A stretch of 64,000 bases of DNA from JAWKZG01 sp041396125 (GTDB taxonomy: Bacteria > Pseudomonadota > Gammaproteobacteria > Competibacterales > Competibacteraceae), in contig JAWKZG010000010.1 in assembly GCA_041396125.1 (NCBI GenBank), forward strand, positions 161,695-225,694. The letters run 5' to 3'. How positions within the stretch are numbered: position 1 is the stretch's first letter; each line of letters starts with the position of its first letter. A program made the translations under genes and the position numbers. This document shows positions 17,591-24,937 of the stretch, one piece after another. The notes under the pieces were generated by a model. That model did not search any database and had not been told where the DNA came from. It saw nothing but the letters and a program-made list of their open reading frames with translations.

Positions 17591-18130
17591 TCATCCAACT
17601 TTTTTCTTGTAGACATACAACGCAGCGATAATTGCGGCAAAAAATAAGAGATGCAATACAAATTTGACATCCAGGCTGAAGTTTAAAGCGGGCAATTGGC
17701 TAATCTGAATATGTCGAAAAGAAACAAGCTGCACAATAATTGCATTTGCGGGCGGCGCTATGACCGTTGTCAGCCATGAGAAAGCTAAAGTAAACAACGC
17801 AATAAATCCCAGTCGCGAAGTACTCAAAACAACGAAACCACTCAATAAGCCATAAAATACAGATACGGCCAAATGAGCAGCCCAGGCAATGGTTATGGCA
17901 GCGATACTACTCCAGTTACCAAGTTTCTGGTACGACGCAGCATGCCGGCTTGTTAATGTATCCATTCCAAAAAAAGGCTGAATAATTATAAATACAACGC
18001 CCATCACCACACCGAAAATACAGGCCATGAATAAAATATGCATTCTAAGAATGTTCTGCGGCTTGTTTAATAAAGTGGAGTCCACCTGCTTTTTATCTTC
18101 TCCGGCTACTTCGTTTTTTAGAAGATTCAT
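17591..18130 (-). CDS. Hypothetical inner-membrane protein
   Basis: A 179-residue protein with four or five hydrophobic segments: ILFMACIFGVVMGVVFIIIQ, AITIAWAAHLAVSVFYGLL, FIALFTLAFSWLTTVIAPPA and LHLLFFAAIIAALYVYKKK. The first 30 residues are hydrophilic and the C-terminus is basic. I do not recognise the family. ATG 18130 is a plausible start. It lies between a TetR gene (convergent) and the FrnE-like gene (same strand, 130 bp upstream). Confidence 0.75.
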   Translation of the reverse strand: MNLLKNEVAGEDKKQVDSTLLNKPQNILRMHILFMACIFGVVMGVVFIIIQPFFGMDTLTSRHAASYQKLGNWSSIAAITIAWAAHLAVSVFYGLLSGFVVLSTSRLGFIALFTLAFSWLTTVIAPPANAIIVQLVSFRHIQISQLPALNFSLDVKFVLHLLFFAAIIAALYVYKKKVG

Positions 18131-18260
18131 TAAATATTTCCTTAACGTTATGAGGCGAGTCTCTGTATAGAAGATGGTCTGCCGGTTCTAAAGAGATAAT
18201 TTCTTATCCCAAAAGAACCGCTTGAATGATTCATCAATTGGCGTTTGGGCAATGCGGTAA

Positions 18261-18908
18261 CTACAGCCCTGCTAACGCCTGCAGCACATCTTTATAGCTG
18301 CTCTGCGGGTGCGCACCGGTCATAGCGCTGCTGCGGTTGAAGATCACTGTTGGTACCCCTGAAATCCCCTGTTGCTGCCACTGCACCTCCTGGTTCACTA
18401 CACGGCGGCGGCGCTCGGCGTCATCCAGGGCTAACGCGGCAGCAGCAGGATCCAGGCCTACACTTTCAGCCTCTGCCAGCAAGACGGTACGATCTGATAC
18501 ATCCTTATGCTCCGTAAAGAAAGCGGCAAACAAACGCTGTTTTAGCTGATGCTGCAACCCTGCTTCATGAGCCAAATCCAGCAACAGATGTGCATCGCGG
18601 GTGTTAACCATTTTCATCTCTTCAAAGTAATCAAACTCAAACCCATACTCAGCACCAAGGGCACTGATATTAGCGCGGGCTTTGTCACTGTCGTCGGGTT
18701 TGGCACCGTATTTGCGCAGCACATGGGCACGCAGATTCTCGCCTTGCTCGGGCATGTCGGGATTGAGTTCAAACGGCTGCCACTCAATCTCTACTCTGTC
18801 TTGCAGGCCCAGTTCATTGATAGCGGCCTCCAGGTGTTTGTAACCAACAATGCACCATGGACACACAACATCGGATACAATATCAATCTTAATTTTGTCA
18901 CTCATCAC
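18261..18908 (-). CDS. DsbA-family thiol oxidoreductase (FrnE-like)
   Basis: A 215-residue cytoplasmic thioredoxin-fold protein without a signal peptide. It has the active-site motif CPWC in DIVSDVVCPWCIVGYKHLE (residues about 16-19), the helical insert typical of FrnE (LRAHVLRKYG, MVNTRDAHLLLDLAHE) and the cis-proline loop GISGVPTVIF. FrnE-like proteins act as disulfide isomerases or in polyketide and glutathione metabolism. Start is ATG 18908 or the next codon. It sits beside GST and TetR genes, which points to thiol stress (inference). Confidence 0.92.
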   Translation of the reverse strand: MMSDKIKIDIVSDVVCPWCIVGYKHLEAAINELGLQDRVEIEWQPFELNPDMPEQGENLRAHVLRKYGAKPDDSDKARANISALGAEYGFEFDYFEEMKMVNTRDAHLLLDLAHEAGLQHQLKQRLFAAFFTEHKDVSDRTVLLAEAESVGLDPAAAALALDDAERRRRVVNQEVQWQQQGISGVPTVIFNRSSAMTGAHPQSSYKDVLQALAGL

Positions 18909-19130
18909 GGTGCTCCTCGTTATGCTATTAACAGGCGGAAGTATTCGTCGGCAAGATATAACCGCAGGCAGTGGCCAGATTGTTCAATGCAATCAACGCG
19001 CACATCCCTGCAGGCCGTTGTCAAGAATATTAATTGACTACGATAGAGCAATTTACGTGCTGTATTTGCTATTATTTAATATAGTCATCTTGAGTTTTTC
19101 TTGTTGGCTGTTTTATAGCCAGTGAACTTA

Positions 19131-19820
19131 TCAGGCTTTTTTATCAAAGTTTTGCGGGTAGAGTGCGCGCGCTGCCTCTTCATCAAAATCAGATTTGAAT
19201 CGAATATCTTTATCAATTTTTCGTGCTCTTTCCACTGCAGGACGAGCATTTACGTTTGCAAACCAACGGTTCAGGTTTGGATAATTTTCAAAACTGTCTT
19301 TGCCTAACACAGCCGTTGCTTTATCAATCCAGCCCCATGCTGAAATATCAGCAATTGAATATTCATCACCAACCATATATTCACGGCCTTCCATGTGTGT
19401 TTCCAGAACTTCATAATGACGTTCGGCTTCACGAAGATAGCGATTGATTGCATAAGGCGATTGTTCTGGTGCTTTATGTCTAAAGTGAACAGATTGGCCA
19501 GAAAATGGACCTAAGCCTGTCGCTAAAAACATTAACCACGACAGCATTTCACCTCGATCTTCTGGTTTACCTGCCAATTTACCTGTTTTTTCAGACAGAT
19601 AAATTAAAATAGCATTAGAGTCAAATACACGTTTGCCATCGTCTTCAATGGCTGGTGTTTTACCATTTGGGTTAATCGCACGGTACTCAGGTGTATGTTG
19701 TTCACCTTTCATTGTATCTACAGGGATTAATTCATACGGTAAACCGGTCTCTTCAAGGTAAAGGGCTACCTTCATTGGGTTTGGCGTTTGGTGAAAATAA
19801 AAATTCAGCACAGGGCACAT
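19131..19820 (-). CDS. Glutathione S-transferase (YghU/YfcG-like)
   Basis: A 229-residue enzyme. N-terminal thioredoxin-fold domain: FYFHQTPNPMKVALYLEETG, NPNGKTPAIEDDG and the glutathione-binding FDSNAILIYLSEKTGKLAG. C-terminal helical domain: MLSWLMFLATGLGPFSGQSVH and YSIADISAWGWIDKA. The Asn-Pro-Asn turn (NPNGKTPAI) and the early Thr/Asn are typical of the Nu/YfcG group, which has disulfide-bond reductase activity. Two related operator-like palindromes lie upstream with a TetR remnant divergent beyond, so expression was probably TetR-controlled. Confidence 0.93.
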   Translation of the reverse strand: MCPVLNFYFHQTPNPMKVALYLEETGLPYELIPVDTMKGEQHTPEYRAINPNGKTPAIEDDGKRVFDSNAILIYLSEKTGKLAGKPEDRGEMLSWLMFLATGLGPFSGQSVHFRHKAPEQSPYAINRYLREAERHYEVLETHMEGREYMVGDEYSIADISAWGWIDKATAVLGKDSFENYPNLNRWFANVNARPAVERARKIDKDIRFKSDFDEEAARALYPQNFDKKA

Positions 19821-19827
19821 CCTTTTT

Positions 19828-19905
19828 TTGAGTGATCGTTCAAATTTGAGGTCATACTAGTTGTAAGCAGAAGGGGAGTCAAGCTAAAATTGAACGATCA
19901 CTCAA
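19828..19905. promoter_or_regulatory. Pair of inverted operator-like sites upstream of GST
   Basis: TTGAGTGATCGTTCAA (19828-19843) and its exact reverse complement TTGAACGATCACTCAA (19890-19905). Each is also a near-palindrome centred on GATC. They flank the likely GST promoter, and a divergent TetR-like remnant starts at 19952; a TetR operator pair is the simplest reading. Confidence 0.7.
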
Positions 19906-19915
19906 ATTAAGCTCT

Positions 19916-19938
19916 AAAGGCTGTAACCAGCCTTTTTT
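19916..19938 (+). terminator. Intrinsic terminator-like hairpin
   Basis: AAAGGCTG, TAAC, CAGCCTTT followed by T residues, an 8-bp stem with a T run on the plus strand. It sits just before the TetR remnant, so it could have acted as a leader attenuator, or it ends a transcript starting at the operator pair. Confidence 0.6.
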
Positions 19939-19951
19939 CTGAGAGCCAACG

Positions 19952-20070
19952 ATGCCCCGTACCGCCCGTTTTGATCGTCGAGTAGCTCTGGATCGAGCTA
20001 TAACGTTTAAGCGTGGTTTCAACGTCCTCAAAGTAACCTTCAAGGTTCAGCCGTTCGTTGCAGTTTTTTG
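19952..20070 (+). pseudogene. TetR-family regulator, N-terminal remnant
   Basis: ATG 19952 reads MPRTARFDRRVALDRAIT, then FKRGFN: the beginning of a TetR/AcrR helix-turn-helix domain (family form: DRALxLFWxRGFxATS). After about 25 codons similarity ends in garbled sequence. The rest of the gene is gone. It is divergent from GST and next to the operator pair, so it was probably the GST repressor. Confidence 0.7.
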
Positions 20071-20092
20071 AGAAATTAAAATTGCCGTTTGA

Positions 20093-20106
20093 TTGATGTC
20101 GATCAA
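20093..20106. promoter_or_regulatory. FNR/Anr box upstream of the sulfide dehydrogenase cluster
   Basis: TTGAT-GTCG-ATCAA is a perfect match to the FNR/Anr consensus TTGAT-N4-ATCAA. It lies about 330 bp before fccA and just before a cytochrome b561 remnant. Oxygen-responsive control of sulfide oxidation would make sense, but the region has been rearranged. Confidence 0.55.
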
Positions 20107-20109
20107 AAA

Positions 20110-20400
20110 AATCCGGCTTCCTCTTCGAGATAATAGCCGCTCGTTGCGCGGTGTTACAGCCAGTGCACCGCTAACCATCACGGCACAATGGCAATCCTAT
20201 TATGGGGTCAAACCTGGAGATTTTAGGAATCGTGGATTTTTCGCCAATCTGACCTTGGTGCTTCTGACCTTGGTACTGGTGATTCTGCATATTGCGGGGG
20301 TGTTTCTCGCCAGCCTGGTACATCGAGAGAACCTGGTACTGGCTGTAAACGTAGCGAATCGCTTGCAGGTGAAACCGCACTTATCAGCAAATCCGATAGC
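20110..20400 (+). pseudogene. Cytochrome b561 C-terminal remnant
   Basis: The open frame contains ANLTLVL, LTLVLVILHIAGVFLASLVH and RENLVLAV, the last helix and tail of diheme cytochrome b561 proteins (family form: ANLxLxLVxLHxxGVxxASLxHRENLVxAM). The upstream helices are absent. The helix contains a 15-bp near-duplicate (20249-20263, 20264-20278), giving LTLVL twice. The remnant is in frame with fccA but separated from it by unrelated sequence. It may once have supplied the membrane partner of the periplasmic electron chain. Confidence 0.65.
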
Positions 20401-20437
20401 AGCCAGTCAATTTGAAGGCCATAGGAGTCAAACTGCA

Positions 20438-20764
20438 ATGATTAAACCAAACTCTTTTTTTCAGAAATTGAAACCACTTGCTTTGGGTTGCCTCAGTGTC
20501 TGGGCCATTGCGGCTACCGCCGAACCATCAGTGCAGATGCTGGCCAACAACTGCTCCATGTGACAGGGCACCGACGGTAAAAGCCCTGGCTCGATTGACA
20601 AACTTTACGGCGAGTCCGCCACAGAGTTTATCGAAGACATGCACAAGTTCAAAACTGAAGGCAAGGGGCGGATCATGATGCCTATCGCCCGTGCCTTTAG
20701 CGATGAGCAGATCCGCGCGATGGCACACTATTTCGAAGCGCTACCGCGCCCAGGAGGTCAATGA
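20438..20764 (+). pseudogene. fccA: Flavocytochrome c sulfide dehydrogenase, cytochrome subunit FccA; haem motif destroyed by TGA
   Basis: ATG 20438 follows AGGAG at a 10-nt gap. A signal peptide (ALGCLSVWAIAATAE) leads to QMLANNCSM, then TGA (20561-20563), then QGTDGKSPGSIDKLYG, FIEDMHKFKTEGKGRIMMPI and FSDEQIRAMAHYF, which is an intact cytochrome c with the distal Met in RIMMPI. The haem motif should read CSMCH; it reads CSM-stop-Q, so both the second Cys codon and the axial His codon differ by one base each. The rest of the frame is open and overlaps the fccB start (ATGA), as in a working operon. As written no haem could attach. Confidence 0.85.
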
Positions 20765-22050
20765 TGAATGCACTGAAACGTCGAGATTTTTTAACCCGAG
20801 TCGGTGGTGGCGCGGCGGCGCTTCTGGCTGCGACGAGCTGGCCAGCCAGCGCGTTAGCTCAAGGTCGCAGTCGTGTCGTCATCGTTGGCGGCGGGTTTGG
20901 CGGGGCGACTTGCGCGAAATATTTGCGCCGCGCCGACCCCACGATCGCGGTCACCCTGATCGAACGCGAACCGCATTATGTCACCGGGCCGATGAGCAAC
21001 GCCGTCATCGGCGGTTTGCGTTCGCTGGACGACATCACGGTTTCTTATGACGAGTTGATCGATCGCTACGGTGTCAACCTGATTCAAGGCAATGTCGTGG
21101 CCATCGATGCGGTGGCGAAATCGGTGACGCTGGATCGCGGCGACACGCTCGCCTACGACCGCCTGGTGGTGGCGCCTGGCATCGATTCCGTCTATACAGC
21201 CATAGACGGCTATGGCACCGAGGTCACCGAGCGCATGCCGCATGCCTGGCAACCCGGGCCTCAGACGCTGTTGCTGCGTCGCCAGATCGAAGCCATGGAC
21301 GACGGCGGCGTTGTCATCATCACGATCCCGCAGATGCCGTACCGCTGCCCGCCCGGACCGTATGAGCGCGCCAGCCTGATCGCTAATGACCTGAAGCGGC
21401 ATAAGCCAAAATCGAAAATACTGATCCTCGACGCCAACGACGGCTTCCCCAAGCAGAAGCTTTTCATGCAGGGTTGGGAGGCGCTCTATCCAGGCATGAT
21501 CGAATGGGTGCCGGGGAACAAAGGTGGCCGGGTGACCGGCGTTGAACCCGAGACAATGATCGTCTTCAGTGAATTCGAGCGCTACCGAGGCGACGTGGTC
21601 AACGTCATTCCGCCCGAGCGTGCCGGTGCCATCGCGACCGTGGCGGGACTGACCGATGCCGGCGGCTGGTGTCCGGTCGATCCGCGCACCTTCGAATCGT
21701 CCCTGCAGCCCAGCATACATGTCATTGGCGACGCCGCGCGGGCCGGCAAGTTGCCTAAATCCGGCGCCGCCGCCAACGCCGAGGGCAAAGTCTGCGCCAT
21801 GGCGTTGGCGGCGTTGCTCAACGATCAGCCGGTGGGCGACCCCGCGTTCATCAACGCCTGTTATAGCCTGCTGGCACCGGACTACGGCATCTCTATCGCG
21901 GCGGTGTTCGGACTGACCACGCAAGGTATTATGCCGTTGCCGGATGCATCGGGCACCAGCCCAGTAGAGGCATCACAGAAATACCGCCGCAAGGAAGCCG
22001 AGGATGCTCAGGGGTGGTATGACAGCATCGTGGCCGATACCTTCGCTTGA
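20761..22050 (+). CDS. fccB: Flavocytochrome c sulfide dehydrogenase, flavoprotein subunit FccB
   Basis: A 429-residue periplasmic flavoprotein that oxidises sulfide to sulfur and passes electrons to the FccA cytochrome. It begins with a twin-arginine signal (RRDFLTRVGGGAAALLAA) and then the FAD-binding motif VVIVGGGFGGATCAKYLRRA. Redox-site blocks are YRCPPGPYERASLIA (active Cys) and GGWCPVDPRTFES (second Cys); IHVIGDAARAGKLPKSG is the second FAD contact. The C-terminal FCSD domain is complete (CYSLLAPDYGISIAAVF). GC content and codon use are higher than in the flanking debris. The partner fccA, overlapping by 4 bp, is broken, so complex assembly is doubtful. Confidence 0.95.
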   Translation: MMNALKRRDFLTRVGGGAAALLAATSWPASALAQGRSRVVIVGGGFGGATCAKYLRRADPTIAVTLIEREPHYVTGPMSNAVIGGLRSLDDITVSYDELIDRYGVNLIQGNVVAIDAVAKSVTLDRGDTLAYDRLVVAPGIDSVYTAIDGYGTEVTERMPHAWQPGPQTLLLRRQIEAMDDGGVVIITIPQMPYRCPPGPYERASLIANDLKRHKPKSKILILDANDGFPKQKLFMQGWEALYPGMIEWVPGNKGGRVTGVEPETMIVFSEFERYRGDVVNVIPPERAGAIATVAGLTDAGGWCPVDPRTFESSLQPSIHVIGDAARAGKLPKSGAAANAEGKVCAMALAALLNDQPVGDPAFINACYSLLAPDYGISIAAVFGLTTQGIMPLPDASGTSPVEASQKYRRKEAEDAQGWYDSIVADTFA

Positions 22051-22119
22051 ACCGTGTTGAGGTTGCAAAATAGGTTCATCTCCCAGTATGAGCAGTCCGC
22101 CATTAAAGAAGGTTTCAAC

Positions 22120-22272
22120 ATGTCCCGACTATGCATAATGGCGGAAGTTGTCTGACTGGCTGGTTTTATGATGGGAGCAGCCAACGCCGCCGATCTCCAT
22201 CGTTTGGGAAGACCGCTGCGCTGAGTGCCATGGCGAAGCCGGGGACTTCGCCCGCGCTTCGCTTAATGCTAA
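22120..22272 (+). pseudogene. c-type cytochrome remnant
   Basis: ATG 22120 opens a signal-like stretch with one in-frame stop, continuing AGFMMGAANAADLHR. One frame over it reads WEDRCAECHGEAGDFARASL, with an intact CxxCH haem site. The rest is lost into a 12-bp tandem repeat and a transposase fragment. It directly follows fccB and may have been an electron acceptor of the cluster. Confidence 0.72.
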
Positions 22273-22296
22273 TTGTAGTTCGGCTTGTAGTTCGGC
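22273..22296. repeat. Perfect 2 x 12-bp tandem duplication
   Basis: TTGTAGTTCGGC is present twice in tandem (22273-22284, 22285-22296), at the junction between the cytochrome remnant and the transposase fragment. Confidence 0.92.
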
Positions 22297-22400
22297 ATCC
22301 TGCTGGACTACGCCCAACAAGCCTTCCCAGCCCCCCTGTTGGCTCCAGCGGTTAAAGGCTTGAAGACACTGTTCCAAACGTTGTCAGTAATCTGTCAACA
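22285..22400 (-). mobile_element. IS5-type transposase N-terminal fragment
   Basis: On the minus strand the reading CLQAFNRWSQQGGWEGLL and VVQQDAEL matches the N-terminal DUF4096 region of IS5-family transposases (family form: FxRWxxxGxWExL). A frame change lies just before it. No ends or catalytic domain remain, so this is debris. Confidence 0.65.
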
Positions 22401-22442
22401 GAACCTAGCGACAGAGACGCCACGGATGGCCGGCATGCGGTG

Positions 22443-23063
22443 TTAAAGTGACTGCCGCACTAATCCGATAACAACGCCCCATAGCTGAAAACGCACGGCC
22501 GGCGTAATGTCGATAGGTTTATAACTGGCATTCTCAGCCAGTAGACGTACCCGGTTACCCTCGCAAGAATAACGTTTCACCGTGAATTCACCGTTTACAG
22601 CGGCAATAACAATCTGGCCGTGACGGGCTTCGGATCGTTTTTCAACGATAAGCACATCACCCGCAAAAATACCTGCATCGATCATGGAATCACCGCTGAC
22701 CCGCACGCAATACGTGCTATCCGGTCGCTTAACGAGCAATGCATTAATATCTACGGTTTCATCAACGTGATCATCCGCCGTGGCGGGGCTGCCCGCAGCT
22801 ACTCTCGAGGTATACAAAGGCAGTGTAAGTGGCATCCGCACCAGCGGCTGCATAAGTGATTTAACAGAAGGGCAATCTGCAGATGCCCCGGCTTGCCGCT
22901 GCGCAGCTGTTTGTTTGAGTAAATTCTGCACCACAGGCAGCAGGCTTTGCGGGATACGCACCGGTGTGGTGGGCTCACGGTATGAGCCGGAATGTTTCGG
23001 TCGACCCGCACCAGGGCGGCGCCCACCCCGACGGGTAGTCGTGGAAATATTCTTTTTTGCCAT
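22443..23063 (-). CDS. UmuD-like S24 self-cleaving peptidase
   Basis: A 206-residue protein from ATG 23063 (MAKKNISTTTRRGGRRPGAG). The basic N-terminal arm with the GRPKHSGSY block is an extension not found in classic UmuD. From about residue 95 it is a LexA/UmuD peptidase: cleavage site AAG in TSRVAAGSPATADDHVDE, catalytic Ser in VSGDSMIDAGIFAGD and Lys in GEFTVKRY. Such proteins cut themselves on RecA filaments and control error-prone polymerase V, but no umuC is adjacent. A half LexA site (GTACAG) is upstream but no full box, so SOS control is unproven. Confidence 0.88.
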   Translation of the reverse strand: MAKKNISTTTRRGGRRPGAGRPKHSGSYREPTTPVRIPQSLLPVVQNLLKQTAAQRQAGASADCPSVKSLMQPLVRMPLTLPLYTSRVAAGSPATADDHVDETVDINALLVKRPDSTYCVRVSGDSMIDAGIFAGDVLIVEKRSEARHGQIVIAAVNGEFTVKRYSCEGNRVRLLAENASYKPIDITPAVRFQLWGVVIGLVRQSL

Positions 23064-23791
23064 CTTGCACTCTTTTTTTGATTGCTGTACATTAATCAAA
23101 AATAGTAAACTTTGCAAGCTATTCCATTGATTCATTTACCGTTCAGCTAACTGCCGGATGGTTGATCATTGCTGACGTCTCGCTGCTGTAGCAGCGGTTG
23201 TTTTGGGCCGTTCAGGAGCATAATGATCGTTTACCGAAGACCGGATGACGGGCGAGATATGCTGCCGCATGCTGGACTTGCTTGGCTTCTTTTTCTGGGG
23301 CCCACTGGATTCCCGACTGCGCGGGAAGGACGGACTGACAATAGAGGACTTGCATATAAAAACGGCTAGCCAGACAAGGGATTCACATCGGTACAAAATA
23401 ACGCAGAAATGACGCAGAAATGACGGCGATGAACATGCGAAAGAGTATGCATTTTATTGCATCAAAGCCTGCATGAAGGGTCCTAAGCGCTTTTTCTGCA
23501 AGCAATATTCTGTGTAACCGGAGAAACAATAGCCTGTTGGCTATTTTCATATTTTCTTAACACATTTCCTGGAAGATACATCCAGTGGATATCTGTCATG
23601 AACGCACGCATAAACCCGTCTATCGCTCATAAAACGCACGGAGCAGAGCCTCAAGGTATAAACTTCATGCAGCACGAAGGATTCAGGAAAAAATAGTTAA
23701 CTGCGACCTTCTCGCCAGGCAACAGACCAGGGATACTGCCGCTGCAGCTCATCATGTTTTACCACCTCCCTTCATCAATCTATCCAGTGAT
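23064..23791. other. Non-coding stretch between umuD-like and RND genes
   Basis: About 730 bp without a supported gene. It holds the promoter of the umuD-like gene (left end), a palindromic repeat at 23309-23328, a duplicated CGCAGAAATGA (about 23402 and 23413), and the promoter of the RND operon (right end). I see no coding signal. Confidence 0.5.
23309..23328. repeat. dRS3-like palindromic repeat (ATTCCC-N8-GGGAAG)
   Basis: ATTCCCGACTGCGCGGGAAG resembles the dispersed ATTCCC-N8-GGGAAT elements common in beta- and gammaproteobacteria. On the minus strand it gives the tell-tale peptide FPRSRESSG. Only one copy lies in this window. Confidence 0.65.
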
Positions 23792-24926
23792 ATGGACATG
23801 CTGAAAAAATTTTTATTAACGGTCATTGGTACCGCACTTGTGATCGGCGCTATTATTTATGCAAAACTTGATCAGTTCTCGACCATGGCCGAGGCCGGTG
23901 CCAACATGGTATTCCCGCCAGAGACGGTGACCGCCATGGCGGTACGGGCCGAGGAATGGGAGCAGTCGATCAGTGTTACCGGCACACTTGTGGCGGTGCA
24001 GGGGGTAACCATAGGTGCCGAAACCTCCGGCCGGGTTACCCGCATCACGTTCGAATCTGGCGCAACCGTAGCCGCTGGCGATATTCTGGTGCAGCTGGAT
24101 ACCTCCAGCGAAGAAGCGCAGCTCGCATCGGCTGAAGCAACAGCGGCGCTGGCCAGGGCCAATCTCACCCGGGTACGTGACCTGAGCAACCGCAAACTGG
24201 TCTCGCAGGCCGATCTCGATGCTGCTGACGCGAGAGCCAAGGAAGCGCAGGCCCAGGTCGGAACAATCCGCGCCCTGATCGCGAAAAACCATCCGGGCAC
24301 CGTTTACCGGCCGCCTGGCTTTGCGTCAGATCAATCTTGGCCAGATTCTGAGTGAAGGTGATCCCATTGTCTCGCTGCAGACACTGAATCCGATCTACGT
24401 TGATTTCTCCGTGCCGCAGCAGCAAATCTCCCGTTTGCATAATGGTATGCAGGTGCGTTTGACAACCGATGCCGCGCCAGATGAGATATTTGTCGGACAA
24501 ATTTCTGCGGTAAGCCCCGAGATTGATCCCGTAACGCGCAATGTGCGGGTTCAGGCGCTGGTCGATAACAGCCAGGAAAAGCTGTATGCCGGCATGTTCG
24601 CCAGCGTCGATATTGTTTTGCCGGAGCAGCAAGCTGTGCTGGCTATCCCAGTGACAGCGGTGCTGTACGCCCCCTATGGTGATTCTGTGTTTGTGGTTGA
24701 AGAGCACAAGAATGAAGAAAGCGGTCAGATCGAGCGTACTTTGCGCCAGCAATTTGTCCGTCTGGGCGAGGCGCGCGGCGATTTTGTCGATGTTCTTGAC
24801 GGTTTGAAGCCCGATGAAATCGTAGTCACCAGCGGCGTCTTCAAACTGCGCTCAGGCATGAGTGTGGTGATCGACAACACGCTGGCGCCGATTCCCAGTC
24901 TCGACCCGCAACCCGCCGACGCCTGA
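23792..24926 (+). pseudogene. RND efflux periplasmic adaptor (HlyD/AcrA family), single frameshift
   Basis: The first half encodes a membrane anchor (FLLTVIGTALVIGAIIYA), the lipoyl half-motif SVTGTLVAVQGVTIGAETSG and GDILVQLDTSSEEAQL, and a coiled-coil hairpin. Near 24285-24290 the frame changes: IRALIAK is followed in the next frame by TIRAPFTGRLALRQINLGQI, the second lipoyl half, then the beta-barrel and membrane-proximal domains to 24926. One missing A in a GCGAAAAA run explains it. The joined protein of about 378 residues would be complete. It would link the RND pump at 24938 to an outer-membrane channel. No outer-membrane gene is adjacent. Confidence 0.9.
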
Positions 24927-24937
24927 GACAAACTGCC

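Noticed and set aside
18182..18215. Imperfect hairpin (CGGTTCT/AGAACCG) between the FrnE-like gene and the membrane protein gene
   Set aside because: A stem of 7 bp with a long loop and no T run on the relevant strand; too weak to call a terminator.
20561..20590. Possible selenocysteine insertion element at the FccA TGA
   Set aside because: A stem follows the TGA, but its apical loop is only about 9 nt from the codon, closer than the bacterial SECIS spacing (about 16-37 nt). The axial His is also lost and no sel genes are in the window. Kept only as a damaged haem motif.
20854..21924. 356-codon ORF on the minus strand of fccB
   Set aside because: It is the GC-rich shadow of a well-supported flavoprotein gene and its product (His/Gln/Arg-rich) matches no family.
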